A stretch of 64,000 nucleotides of DNA, taken from the NCBI RefSeq assembly GCF_947494015.1, contig NZ_CANLTL010000006.1, positions 62,001 to 126,000 on the forward strand, in the 5' to 3' direction. Source of the DNA: an uncultured Cellulomonas sp. (lineage in GTDB: Bacteria > Actinomycetota > Actinomycetes > Actinomycetales > Cellulomonadaceae). This document shows positions 33,255-42,298 of the stretch, one piece after another (positions within the stretch are counted from its first letter, which is position 1; the number at the start of each line of letters is the position of its first letter). The position numbers were made by a program, and so were the translations under genes. The notes under the pieces are model-generated. The model searched no databases. It worked only from the letters and a program-made list of their open reading frames with translations, and was not told where the DNA came from.

Positions 33255-34235
33255 ATGACCATGATCGGCATCCACGCCTCCCATGAGCAGATCCACCCGG
33301 CCGAGCTGCTGCGCGTGGTGCGACGCGCGCAGGACGCCGGCTTCGACGCGGGCATGTGCTCGGACCACATCGCCCCGTGGAGCGAACGACAGGGCCACTC
33401 GGGCTTCGCCTGGTCCTGGCTGGGCTCGGCGCTGGCGACCACCGACCTGTCCTACGGCACCGTGAGCGCACCGGGACAGCGGTACCACCCAGCGGTCCTG
33501 GCGCAGGCCAGCGCGACGCTCGCCGCGATGTACCCCGGGCGGCTGTGGGTCGCGCTCGGCTCCGGGGAGAACGCCAACGAGCACATCACCGGTGACCGCT
33601 GGCCGTCCAAGGCCGAGCGGGACGAGCGGCTGCGCGAGTGCGTGGAGATCATCCGGGCGCTGCACGCCGGGGAGGAGGTCAGCCACCGCGGCCACGTGGT
33701 GGTCGACCGGGCCCGGCTGTGGTCGCTGCCCGAGGAGCCGCCGCTGCTGATCGGGCCCGCCGTGACGGTCGCGACCGCGCGGGCGCACGCCGACTGGGCG
33801 GACGGCCTGGTGACCACCAACCAGTCGCTGGACAAGCTCCGCGAGATGGTCGCGACCTACCGGGACGCCGGTGGGCGCGGGGAGCTCGCGGTCCAGGTCC
33901 ACCTGTCCTGGGCGCCCACCGAGGACGAGGCGTACGCCGTCGCGCACGACCAGTGGCGCACGAACGTCTACCCGCCCCCGGTCTGCTGGGACCTCGCGAC
34001 CCCGGGCCACTTCGACGTCGTCGGCGACGGCGTGACCGAGGACATGGTGCGCGGCGTGGTGATGGTCTCCGCGGACCTGGCCCGGCACACCCGGTACCTC
34101 GCCGACCTGATCGACGTCGGGTTCGACCGGGTGTACCTGCACCACGTGGGTCAGCAGCAGGACGCGTTCGTGGACGCCTTCGGCGAGCACGTGCTGCCCG
34201 AGCTGCGGACCGTCACCACGGCGGGTGCGCGATGA
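33255..34235 (+). CDS. LLM-class flavin oxidoreductase (TIGR03885-like, probably not F420)
   Basis: This 326-residue luciferase-like (beta/alpha)8 barrel enzyme matches the pattern of TIGR03885, described as probable non-F420 members of the LLM superfamily that reverted to FMN. Diagnostic segments are GIHASHEQIHPAELLRVV, GFDAGMCSDHIAPWSERQGHSG, GRLWVALGSGENANEHITG and FDRVYLHHVG. Its last codon overlaps the start of the GH13 gene (ATGA), so the two are co-translated. The reaction is unknown; the pairing points to a sugar or trehalose-linked role. Confidence 0.88.
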   Translation: MTMIGIHASHEQIHPAELLRVVRRAQDAGFDAGMCSDHIAPWSERQGHSGFAWSWLGSALATTDLSYGTVSAPGQRYHPAVLAQASATLAAMYPGRLWVALGSGENANEHITGDRWPSKAERDERLRECVEIIRALHAGEEVSHRGHVVVDRARLWSLPEEPPLLIGPAVTVATARAHADWADGLVTTNQSLDKLREMVATYRDAGGRGELAVQVHLSWAPTEDEAYAVAHDQWRTNVYPPPVCWDLATPGHFDVVGDGVTEDMVRGVVMVSADLARHTRYLADLIDVGFDRVYLHHVGQQQDAFVDAFGEHVLPELRTVTTAGAR

Positions 34236-35938
34236 AGATCACCGACACCGGCGACCTGTGGTGGAAGAACGCTGTCGTGTACTGCCTCGACGCCGAGACG
34301 TTCATGGACTGGGACGACGACGGCGTCGGCGACTTCCCCGGGCTCGCGCAGCGACTGGACCACCTCGCCGAGCTGGGGGTGACGTGCCTGTGGCTGATGC
34401 CGTTCTACACGTCGGCGGAGCGCGACGACGGCTACGACATCATCGACTTCTACGGCGTCGACTCCCGGCTCGGGTCGCACGGTGACCTGGTCGAGCTCAT
34501 CCGCACCGCCCGCGACCGCGGGATCCGGGTGATCGCGGACCTCGTGGTCAACCACACCTCCGACCAGCACCCGTGGTTCGTGCAGTCGCGGTCCTCCACG
34601 GACAACCCGTTCCGGGACTTCTACGTGTGGCGGGCCGACGAGCCGCCGGACACCAGCGACCAGGTGGTGTTCCCGGACGAGGAGGACAGCATCTGGGAGC
34701 TCGACGAGACCACCGGCGAGTGGTACCTGCACCGCTTCTACTCCCACCAGCCGGACCTCAACATCGCCAACCCCAAGGTCCGCGACGAGATCGCCAAGGT
34801 GATGGGCTTCTGGCTCGAGCTGGGCCTGTCGGGCTTCCGGGTGGACGCCGTGCCGTACCTGCTCGAGGGCGCGGCCGGCGGCGACGCGGCGAGCGGCGGG
34901 TCGACGGACGGCGAGGCGGGCGACCCGGGGGGCGACCCGCACGACTTCCTGCGGTCGCTGCGGTCCTTCCTGGGCCGACGGTCGGGGGACGCCATCTTGC
35001 TCGGTGAGGTCAACCTCCCCTACGAGGAGCAGATGCGCTTCTTCGGGGACGGCGCCGGCGACGAGCTCACGATGATGTTCGACTTCGTCGGGATGCAGCA
35101 GTTCTACCTCGCGCTGGCGCGCGAGGACGCCCGCCCGGCGGCGCAGGCGCTGCGGGACCGGCCCGAGATCCCCGTCGACGCGCAGTGGGCCACGTTCGTG
35201 CGCAACCACGACGAGCTGACCCTGGACAAGCTCACCGACTCCGAGCGGCAGGAGGTCTTCGACGCCTTCGGGCCGCAGGAGTCGATGCAGCTGTTCGGCC
35301 GGGGCCTGCGCCGGCGCCTGCCCCCCATGCTCGACGGGGATCCGCGCCGGATCCGCATGGTGTACTCGCTGCTGTTCTCCGTCCCGGGCACGCCGGTGCT
35401 GTTCTACGGCGAGGAGATCGGGATGGGCGAGAACCTCGACATCCCCGGCCGGCTCGCGGTGCGGACCCCGATGCAGTGGACGGCCCAGGCGAACGGGGGG
35501 TTCTCGCACGCCGACCCCGACGACCTCGTGGCGCCGGTGGTGACCGGCGGGTTCTCCCCCGAGCACGTCAACGTGGCCAGCCAGCGCAACGACCCCGACT
35601 CGCTGCTGAACTTCATCGGCCACCTCGCGCGGCGCTACCGCGAGTGCCCGGAGCTGGGGTGGTCCCGCGGGGAGGTGCTGGACCAGCCGCATCACGGTGT
35701 GCTCGCCCACCGCTGCACCTGGGACGACAGCTCGCTGGTGGCGGTGCACAACCTCTCGTCGGAGCCGTGCGTCGTCCCCCTGGAGCTCGACGACGTGGGC
35801 CCCGACACGCAGCTCGTCGACCTGCTCCAGGAGGGGCGGGTCCGGTGCGACGACGACGGCACCGTGCGCGTGCCCATGGAGGGGTACGGCTACCGCTGGC
35901 TGCGGGTGGTGCAGCCGGGCAGCCGCCGGCTGGTCTGA
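34232..35938 (+). CDS. GH13 alpha-amylase family protein, trehalose-synthase-like
   Basis: This 568-residue cytoplasmic alpha-glucan enzyme opens like TreS (WWKNAVVYCLDAETFMDWDDDGVGDFPGL). The catalytic triad is present: the nucleophile Asp in GFRVDAV (about residue 205), the acid/base Glu in LLGEVN (about 259) and the stabilising Asp in VRNHDEL (about 327). DLVVNHTSDQHPWF and FYGEEIGMGENL are further GH13 signatures. A Gly/Asp-rich insertion at about residues 212-234 follows the nucleophile. The C-terminal all-beta domain is intact. Likely reactions are maltose-trehalose isomerisation or alpha-glucoside hydrolysis. It is coupled to the LLM gene. Confidence 0.9.
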   Translation: MKITDTGDLWWKNAVVYCLDAETFMDWDDDGVGDFPGLAQRLDHLAELGVTCLWLMPFYTSAERDDGYDIIDFYGVDSRLGSHGDLVELIRTARDRGIRVIADLVVNHTSDQHPWFVQSRSSTDNPFRDFYVWRADEPPDTSDQVVFPDEEDSIWELDETTGEWYLHRFYSHQPDLNIANPKVRDEIAKVMGFWLELGLSGFRVDAVPYLLEGAAGGDAASGGSTDGEAGDPGGDPHDFLRSLRSFLGRRSGDAILLGEVNLPYEEQMRFFGDGAGDELTMMFDFVGMQQFYLALAREDARPAAQALRDRPEIPVDAQWATFVRNHDELTLDKLTDSERQEVFDAFGPQESMQLFGRGLRRRLPPMLDGDPRRIRMVYSLLFSVPGTPVLFYGEEIGMGENLDIPGRLAVRTPMQWTAQANGGFSHADPDDLVAPVVTGGFSPEHVNVASQRNDPDSLLNFIGHLARRYRECPELGWSRGEVLDQPHHGVLAHRCTWDDSSLVAVHNLSSEPCVVPLELDDVGPDTQLVDLLQEGRVRCDDDGTVRVPMEGYGYRWLRVVQPGSRRLV

Positions 35939-35940
35939 GG

Positions 35941-35975
35941 ACGGTGCGGGCCGGGGCCTACCCGGCCCGCACCGT
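35941..35975. terminator. Strong 15-bp hairpin overlapping the end of sbcC
   Basis: A perfect 15-bp stem (ACGGTGCGGGCCGGG at 35941-35955 with CCCGGCCCGCACCGT at 35961-35975) has a GCCTA loop. It lies 3 bases after the GH13 stop. It also contains the last sbcC codons and its stop (TAG at 35958-35960, minus strand), so one element serves both convergent genes. Confidence 0.8.
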
Positions 35976-38900
35976 GAGCGTGCTGGAGCCGTCGGGCAGC
36001 CGGCGCACCTCGATCCGGTCCGCGATGGACTGCTTGAGCGCCTCCACGTGGGAGACGACTCCCACCACGCGCCCCCCGGCCCGCAGGCGACCGAGCTCGG
36101 TGAGCACCGCCTCGAGGGTCTCGGGGTCCAGCGTGCCGAACCCCTCGTCGACGAACAGCGTCCCCAGGTCGATGCCGCCCGCCTCGGCGGTGACGACGTC
36201 GGCCATGCCCAAGGCCAGGCACAGGGAGACGTAGAAGGTCTCCCCGCCGGACAGGGTCCGCGGGTCACGCTCCGACTCCAGGCGGTGGTCGACGACCTTC
36301 ATCGCGAGTCCCCGCTTGCGGGAGCCGACGTCCTCGCGGTCCTCGCTGCGCACCAGCTCGAACCGCCCGTCGGACATCCCCGCGAGCCGGTCGTTGGCGG
36401 CCGCGACGACGTCCTCGAATCGACGCGTCAGGACGTACGTCGCCAGGGTGAGGCGCTTGGCGTTGTCACCGCCCGCGGCGGACGCGAGGTCTGCCATCCG
36501 GGCGACCGGCTCGGCGGCTCGGCGCGCCTGCCCGTGCGCGGTCAGCGCGGCGGCGACCTCGCGCACGCCCGCCGCGGCCGCGGCCGCGCAGCGCGCCGAC
36601 AGGGTCGCCTGCCGGGCCGCCTCCTGTGCCTGCTCCTCCGCGGCGGCGCACGCCCGACGTGCCGCGTCGACGTCGACGACGACGTCCTCGCCGAGCCCGG
36701 CGACCGCCGGCTCGGCCAGCCCCGCCTCGACCCGGGACAGGGCCGCCGCGTAGGCGCCGATCGCGTCCTCGAGCCGACGCAGGTCCGCGGCCGGCAGCAG
36801 CGCCGAGCGGGCGGCGTCGGCGTCCGGGAAGCCGTGCTCGGCCAGGCCCTGCTCGAGCTCACCGGTCCGTCGGCGCAGCGCCTCGTCGGCGGTCACGGCG
36901 GCGGACTGGGCCCGCGTGAGGTCCGTCAGCGAGCGGGTCGTCGCCTCGATCTCCGCCAGCCGCGCGGCCACGCTGGCGGCGCCGGCCCGAGCCGCGTCGA
37001 CCTCCTTGGCGTCCGCCTCGAGGGCCGTGACCAGGGAGTCGAGCGTGGCCCGGCGGTGCGCGACCGCGACGTCGAGGGTGCGCGCGCGGTCCAGCAGCAC
37101 GTCGGTCTCCGCGTCGTGGGCCGCCAGCCGCCGTCGGGTGGCGACGAGCTGCTGCTGCGCGGCGTCGCACTGCGCGACCTGGGACGCGAGCGTGGACAGC
37201 AGCGCGTCCTGCTCGTCGGGCCCGGCGTCACCGGCCACGGCCCGCAGCGACGCGAGCAGCTCGGACAGCCGGGTGACCTGGGCGACCGCGTCGGCCGCCG
37301 AGGTCTCGGCACGGGTGCGGGCGCGCTCGGCCGCCGTGACCGCCTCGGCATCGGGATGGTCGTCGGCCAGCGCGGCGACCCGGGGGTGGTCGGCTCCCCC
37401 GCACACGGGGCACGGGTCACCCGGGACGAGCGACGCGGCCAGCTCACCGGCCATCCCGGCGAGCCGCCGGGCCCGCAGATCGGCCTCCGTGTCGACCGCC
37501 CGCCGGGCCGCCGACACCGCGGCGGTCACCGCGGTCCGGGCGGTGGCCAGCTCGTCCTCGAGGCCTGCGGCGCGCACCGCCGCGTCCCGCCGACCGGTCA
37601 CCGCCGCGTGCTCGGCCCGCAGGGCATTGGCCTGCGCCGCGACGGCACCGAGGTCGGCGACGGACTCCTCCAGGGCGGTCCGCAGCGCCGGGCGCCCGCC
37701 CAGCTCCCGGGTGAGGGCCGCCTGCTCGGCGACGTCGGCGGCGAGGGCGCCCTCCTGTGCGGCCAGCGCCCGCCGCCGCGCGGGCAGCCCACGTTCGATC
37801 TCCCCGAGCCGGGCGAGCCGCACCGCCTCCGCTGCGAGGGACTCGCGCGCCGCAGCCAGGCCCTCGCCGTCCAGCTCGGCCAGGTCCGGGTGGGCGGCGC
37901 GCAGCCGCTCGACGGACCCGTGCGCGGCGTGCGCCTCCGCCCGGGCGGCATCGGCTCCGGCGAGCAGCGACCCCACCACCGCCGCTCGGCGGGCGAGGTC
38001 ACGGCGCTCGACCGCCTCGGCCTGCACGTCGCGGGCGGAGATCAGCTCGGCGTGCTCCCGGCGCAGCCGGTCCCGGCGCGCGACCGAGTCGGCGAGCGCA
38101 CGCTCGGCGTCGAGCCCCTCCCGGGCGGACGTCAGCGCGCTCTGGGCCGCCCGGAGCCGTCCGGCGTCCCGCTCGGCCTCGTGGGCCAGCGCCGTCGCGT
38201 GCGCCTGCGCGGCCGGCAGCAGGTCGGGGTCGGCGTGGTCGCCGAGCGCCCGCAGCTCGGCGGCGGTGGCCAGCCGGTCGGTCTCCTCGCCGGCTGCGCC
38301 GTCCGACCGTCCCGGGACCGCGTCGACCTCCGGCAGACCCGCGGCGGACCACGCACGACCGACCGCGAACCGGACGTCGTCGGTGACCGACGCCGCCCCG
38401 ACGAAGTGTGCGGCCGCCGTCGCGACGACCGATCGCGCCGACTCGACCGTGGCCTGCGCCTCCCGGCGCATGACCACCAGCCGGTCCTGGACCCGCTCGT
38501 ACACCTCGGTCCCGAAGACCTTCTGCAGCAGGCCGCGGCGCTGCTCGGGGTCGGCGCGCAGGAAGCTGGCGAACTCGCCCTGCGGGAGCACGATCGTCTG
38601 GACGAACTGAGTCCGGTCCAGCCCGATCACGCGCTGGATCTCCGGCCCGGCCTCGTCCAGCCGGGTGGACAGCAGCTCCCCGCCGTCGGGATCGTCCGGG
38701 TCGGTCAACCGCCACAGCTTGATGGTCGCGGGCTGCCTGGTGGTCCCGGCGCCCCGCTTCTTCGCGCGCAGCCGCTCGGGGGTGCGGCGCACCCGGTACA
38801 CCCCGGCACCGGTCTCGAACACCAGGTCCACGACCGTGTCGACGTCGTCCCGGGCGAAGCCGGACCGCAGCCGGTCGTCGCTCGTCGCGGCGGCCGCCAC

Positions 38901-39065
38901 CTTGCCGTACAGAGCGAACACGACCGCGTCGATCAGGGTCGACTTGCCGGCTCCGGTCGGCCCCTCGAGCAGGTACAGCCCCGACGCACCCAGCTCGGCG
39001 AAGTCGATCGTGTGCGTCCCGGCGAAGGGTCCCAGCGCCTGCAGGGTCATCGTGCGCAGGTGCAT
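35958..39065 (-). CDS. sbcC: SbcC, Rad50-like SMC ATPase
   Basis: This 1035-residue ATPase forms, with SbcD, the Mre11-Rad50-type nuclease that opens DNA hairpins and protein-blocked ends. Walker A is GPTGAGKST (residues 35-43), the zinc hook is PCPVCGGADHP (about residue 550) between two long Ala/Arg/Glu-rich coiled coils, the signature is LSGGETFYVSL and Walker B is LFVDEGFGTLD. The ATG at 39065 overlaps the sbcD stop by one base (TGATG), so the pair is an operon with sbcD first. Confidence 0.96.
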   Translation of the reverse strand: MHLRTMTLQALGPFAGTHTIDFAELGASGLYLLEGPTGAGKSTLIDAVVFALYGKVAAAATSDDRLRSGFARDDVDTVVDLVFETGAGVYRVRRTPERLRAKKRGAGTTRQPATIKLWRLTDPDDPDGGELLSTRLDEAGPEIQRVIGLDRTQFVQTIVLPQGEFASFLRADPEQRRGLLQKVFGTEVYERVQDRLVVMRREAQATVESARSVVATAAAHFVGAASVTDDVRFAVGRAWSAAGLPEVDAVPGRSDGAAGEETDRLATAAELRALGDHADPDLLPAAQAHATALAHEAERDAGRLRAAQSALTSAREGLDAERALADSVARRDRLRREHAELISARDVQAEAVERRDLARRAAVVGSLLAGADAARAEAHAAHGSVERLRAAHPDLAELDGEGLAAARESLAAEAVRLARLGEIERGLPARRRALAAQEGALAADVAEQAALTRELGGRPALRTALEESVADLGAVAAQANALRAEHAAVTGRRDAAVRAAGLEDELATARTAVTAAVSAARRAVDTEADLRARRLAGMAGELAASLVPGDPCPVCGGADHPRVAALADDHPDAEAVTAAERARTRAETSAADAVAQVTRLSELLASLRAVAGDAGPDEQDALLSTLASQVAQCDAAQQQLVATRRRLAAHDAETDVLLDRARTLDVAVAHRRATLDSLVTALEADAKEVDAARAGAASVAARLAEIEATTRSLTDLTRAQSAAVTADEALRRRTGELEQGLAEHGFPDADAARSALLPAADLRRLEDAIGAYAAALSRVEAGLAEPAVAGLGEDVVVDVDAARRACAAAEEQAQEAARQATLSARCAAAAAAGVREVAAALTAHGQARRAAEPVARMADLASAAGGDNAKRLTLATYVLTRRFEDVVAAANDRLAGMSDGRFELVRSEDREDVGSRKRGLAMKVVDHRLESERDPRTLSGGETFYVSLCLALGMADVVTAEAGGIDLGTLFVDEGFGTLDPETLEAVLTELGRLRAGGRVVGVVSHVEALKQSIADRIEVRRLPDGSSTLTVRAG

Positions 39066-40270
39066 CAGGCGCTCCGCTCGGCCGCGGTCACGTGCTCCAG
39101 CGCGGCACGCAGCACACCCACCTCGTCGCCGGACGGCGGACCGCCGGTGATGTGCTCGACGAACTGCGCCGCGACCTCGAGCGGGTCGTGAGCCGCGGTG
39201 ACGGCCACGGCGGTCCGCTCGGCGAGCCCGGGTGGTCGGTGCTGGACGACCAGCGCGTGCCGGAACCGCCCCCGCACCCGGGCGAACAGCTCGGCCGGAC
39301 GCGCGGCGTCCGTGACCACCACCCGGACCCAGTCGTCGACGAAGGGCTCACCGCCCGCACCGAGGAGCTCCTCGAGCGTCCCGGTCACGTCCGACAGGCG
39401 GCGCGGCACGGGCGCCGGCACGAGCTCGACCTCACCCGTCACGCCGTCGGGACCCAGGTCGACCAGGACGCTGGACTTGGTGTGGTGCCGCTCGGAGAAC
39501 GAGTACGCGAGCGGGGAGCCGGAGTAGCGCAGCACCACCCCGGGCGGGCCGGCCACCCGCTGCGGCCCGTGCAGGTGGCCGAGCCCGACGTAGTCGACAC
39601 CGGTGAAGACGTCCGCGGGGACGTGGTCGACGCCGCCGACCCGGATGTCGCGCTCGGACTCCGATGCGGCACCGCCCAGCACGAAGGCGTGGGCGAGCAC
39701 GACCGTCCGGGGCGGCGGCGAGCCCGGCCGGCGCCGCGCGGCGACGTCGGCGCGGACGCGGTCCATGGCGGCCCGCATGACGGCCTCGTGCGAGCGGGCC
39801 AGCGGCTGCTCGGCGTCCGGGGACAGCGCGCGCCGGGACGCGTCCGGGTCCAGGTAGGGCAGTCCGTAGACGAGCACGTCCGCGGCCGCCGCGCCGTTCC
39901 CGCCGTCCCCCCCGGCACGGGGGCGCAGCCGGACGGGGGCGCCGACGTCGGCCACGCGGGTGCGCAGGTGGACGCCGTCGCGCAGGAGGGCGGCGCCGAA
40001 GCCGAGGCGGGCCGCCGAGTCGTGGTTGCCCGGCGTCACCACGACCGTGCACAGCTCGGCCAGCCGGGCCAGCGTGTCGGACAGCAGGGTGACGGCCTCG
40101 ACGGGCGGGACGGCGCGGTCGTAGACGTCACCGGCGACGAGCACCGCGTCGACCGACCGGTCACGCACCACGTCCACGAGGTGGTCGAGGTACGCGGCCT
40201 GGTGCTCGAGCAGATCGACGCCGTGCAGGGTGCGACCCAGGTGCCAGTCGGAGGTGTGCAGCAGCCGCAT
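39065..40270 (-). CDS. sbcD: SbcD, Mre11-like exonuclease
   Basis: This 401-residue metal-dependent nuclease is the SbcC partner. All phosphoesterase motifs are visible: HTSDWHLGRT (residues 5-14), VLVAGDVYDRAVPP, VVTPGNHDSAARLGFG, VVLAHAFVLGG and GLGHLHGPQ. The ATG at 40270 is supported by TACGGT ending 6 bases before it, so the sbcDC transcript is probably leaderless. Upstream lies a 45-bp GGGCC-type repeat. Confidence 0.96.
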   Translation of the reverse strand: MRLLHTSDWHLGRTLHGVDLLEHQAAYLDHLVDVVRDRSVDAVLVAGDVYDRAVPPVEAVTLLSDTLARLAELCTVVVTPGNHDSAARLGFGAALLRDGVHLRTRVADVGAPVRLRPRAGGDGGNGAAAADVLVYGLPYLDPDASRRALSPDAEQPLARSHEAVMRAAMDRVRADVAARRRPGSPPPRTVVLAHAFVLGGAASESERDIRVGGVDHVPADVFTGVDYVGLGHLHGPQRVAGPPGVVLRYSGSPLAYSFSERHHTKSSVLVDLGPDGVTGEVELVPAPVPRRLSDVTGTLEELLGAGGEPFVDDWVRVVVTDAARPAELFARVRGRFRHALVVQHRPPGLAERTAVAVTAAHDPLEVAAQFVEHITGGPPSGDEVGVLRAALEHVTAAERSA

Positions 40271-40276
40271 GTCGCG

Positions 40277-40282
40277 ACCGTA
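40277..40282 (-). promoter_or_regulatory. -10 element of a leaderless promoter (TACGGT) for sbcDC
   Basis: TACGGT on the minus strand is followed by 6 bases and then the ATG of sbcD. Confidence 0.5.
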
Positions 40283-40320
40283 ACCCGAGCCACCGACACG
40301 CCCCGCCCGCCGTGCCGCGG

Positions 40321-40365
40321 CGGGCCGGGCCGGGCAGGGCAGGGCCGGGCCGGGCCGGGCCGGGC
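40321..40365. repeat. Nine 5-bp tandem repeats (CGGGC/AGGGC)
   Basis: The pentamer CGGGC is repeated with two AGGGC variants in the 104-bp gap between sbcD and the permease gene. It could form slipped or G-rich structures. Confidence 0.8.
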
Positions 40366-40374
40366 GGGCCGACC

Positions 40375-41700
40375 TCAGGCGGCCCGGCGCCCCGGGCGGA
40401 GCCGGGTGACCGCGTACAGGACCGCACCGACCGCGAGCAGCACACCGGCCCGCAGCCAGTTCGACGCCTCCTGCTGGGTGAACAGCACCAGGCAGGACGC
40501 GATCGCCAGCACCGGCAGCGGCGTCCACGCACGGAAGTGGCCGTGCTCCACCCGGTCCTTGCGCAGCACGAGCACCGCGACGTTGGTGCTGAGGAACACG
40601 AACAGCAGCAGGAGGACCACGGTGGAGGCCAGCTCCTCCAGGGTCCCGGTGACCGTGATGAGCATCGCGACCGCCGTGGTCACGGCGATGGCGACCCACG
40701 GCGTCCGGCGCTCCGGCAGGACCCGGCTGAGCCCGCCGGGCAGCAGGCCCTGCTCGGCCATGCCGTAGGTGAGCCGGCTCGCCATGATCATGGTCAGCAG
40801 CGCACCGTTCGCCACCGCGATGAGCGCCACGACCGCGAACAGCTCCAGCGGCACGCCCCCGGCGACCCGGACCACCTCGAGGAGGGGACCGGTGGAGCCG
40901 GAGAGCTGGTCCAGGGGCACGACGGCGGGGGCGACCACCGCGATGAGCAGGTAGACGACGCCCGCGACCAGCAGCGACCCGAACAGCGCCGTGGGGTACA
41001 CCCGGCGCACGTCGCGGACCTCCTCGGCGATGTTCGCCGACGTCTCGAAGCCGACGAACGAGTAGAACGCGATCAGCGCGCCGGCCAGGACGGCGCCGCC
41101 GACGCCGACGCCGTCGGGCAGCTCCGTCAGGCGGCCGAGGTCGCCGTCCCCGCGGCCCAGGACCACCGCACCCAGCACGACGACCAGCAGCAGTCCGGAC
41201 ACCTCGACCGTCGTCATCACGATGTTGGCCCGCAGCGACTCCTTGATCCCCCGGGCGTTGAGCAGTCCGATGAGCGCGAGGAACACCACGGCGGCAGCCA
41301 CCGGCGGGACGTCGATGAACTGGCCGAGGTAGTCCCCGGCGAACGCCAGGGACAGCGCGGCGGCGCTGGTGACCCCGGCGGACAGCATCGCGAAACCCAC
41401 GAGGAAGGACAGCAGCGGCTTGCGGTACGCGCGCTCGGCGAACACCGCGGAGCCGCCGGCGCGGGGGTACTTCGTGACGAGCTCGGCGTACGAGGCGGCG
41501 GTCAGCAGCGCCATCCCCAGCGCCACCAGCAGCGGCAGCCAGATCATCCCGCCGGCCGCATCGGACATCACCCCGACCAGCGCGTACACGCCGGCACCCA
41601 GGACGTCGCCGAGGATGAACAGGAACAGGAGCGGGCCGGTGACGCTGCGCCGCAGCCGCGTGGACTCCTCGGGCGGGGCAACCGGTACGGGGGTGGTCAT
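40375..41700 (-). CDS. APC-family amino acid permease
   Basis: This 441-residue transporter of the amino acid-polyamine-organocation superfamily has 12 predicted helices. Family signatures are LFLFILGDVLGAGVYALVG in helix 1, YAELVTKYPRAGGSAVFAERAY, IAFYSFVGFETSANIAEEVRDV in helix 6 and MIMASRLTYGMAEQGLLP. The substrate is probably a cationic or neutral amino acid but is not predictable. The ATG at 41700 follows GGGAG and gives the normal short N-terminus (MTTPVPVAPPEESTRLRR). Confidence 0.93.
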   Translation of the reverse strand: MTTPVPVAPPEESTRLRRSVTGPLLFLFILGDVLGAGVYALVGVMSDAAGGMIWLPLLVALGMALLTAASYAELVTKYPRAGGSAVFAERAYRKPLLSFLVGFAMLSAGVTSAAALSLAFAGDYLGQFIDVPPVAAAVVFLALIGLLNARGIKESLRANIVMTTVEVSGLLLVVVLGAVVLGRGDGDLGRLTELPDGVGVGGAVLAGALIAFYSFVGFETSANIAEEVRDVRRVYPTALFGSLLVAGVVYLLIAVVAPAVVPLDQLSGSTGPLLEVVRVAGGVPLELFAVVALIAVANGALLTMIMASRLTYGMAEQGLLPGGLSRVLPERRTPWVAIAVTTAVAMLITVTGTLEELASTVVLLLLFVFLSTNVAVLVLRKDRVEHGHFRAWTPLPVLAIASCLVLFTQQEASNWLRAGVLLAVGAVLYAVTRLRPGRRAA

Positions 41701-41754
41701 GCGGCGATGCTCCCGCGAGGCGAGGACATGCGCACTCGGGGAGGCGGTCGGCCG

Positions 41755-41798
41755 GTGGACGCCCCGTGGTCGCCCCGTGGACGCCCCGTGGTCGCGCG
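41755..41798. repeat. Four 11-bp tandem repeats
   Basis: GTGGACGCCCC and GTGGTCGCCCC alternate twice each (the last unit ends CGCG) in the 124-bp gap between the STAS gene and the permease gene. Confidence 0.85.
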
Positions 41799-41824
41799 TC
41801 GCCGTGCGACGTCGCCCGTGGCGG

Positions 41825-42169
41825 TCAGACGCCCTGCGGCTCCGCCCGCGGGAAGAGGGTGTCGAGCCCGACCAGGGCCAGCAGCTCGACCACCGCGCCG
41901 GACGGGTCACGCAGGAGGACGGGCCGCGCGGCGTCGGACGCCACCCCGTGCAGCTGGAGGAGGAACGCCAGACCGGACGAGTCGATGAACGTCACCGCCG
42001 ACGTGTCGAGCACCACCGGCCCGTCGGCCTCGAGGACCGCGACCATGCACTGGCTCGCCGCCTCGCGCTGGCCCGCGTCGACCTCCCCCCGCAGGATGAC
42101 CGTCGTGGTCCCGTCACGCTGCTCGACGGTGATCCCGTGAGGCGACCCCGCCCCGTCACTCTGGTCCAT
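41825..42169 (-). CDS. STAS-domain protein (anti-sigma factor antagonist type)
   Basis: This 114-residue single STAS domain resembles SpoIIAA/RsbV regulators of anti-sigma factors. The phosphorylation site is VTFIDSSGLAFLLQ, preceded by the strand GPVVLDTSA. The start strand reads TVILRGEVDAGQR. The ATG at 42169 follows AGAGGAG. No sigma factor or anti-sigma kinase gene is nearby, so it is an orphan whose partner must be elsewhere. Confidence 0.92.
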   Translation of the reverse strand: MDQSDGAGSPHGITVEQRDGTTTVILRGEVDAGQREAASQCMVAVLEADGPVVLDTSAVTFIDSSGLAFLLQLHGVASDAARPVLLRDPSGAVVELLALVGLDTLFPRAEPQGV

Positions 42170-42285
42170 CGCTCCTCTGTTCTGCTGGCTGCCGCGGGCA
42201 GGACCGCTGTGCGGGCCCGGGCGGCTCGACGGTACCTGCGAAGGCCGTGGGCGACATGTCGAGGTCGGGACGTGACGGGCGTCCG

Positions 42286-42291
42286 TACGCT
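42286..42291 (+). promoter_or_regulatory. -10 element of a leaderless promoter (TACGCT)
   Basis: TACGCT is followed by 7 bases and then the ATG at 42299. Confidence 0.5.
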
Positions 42292-42298
42292 GACGCCC

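Noticed and set aside
34151-36268. A 700-codon open frame antisense to the GH13 gene
   Set aside because: The GH13 sense frame has all catalytic motifs; the antisense reading is compositionally low-complexity.
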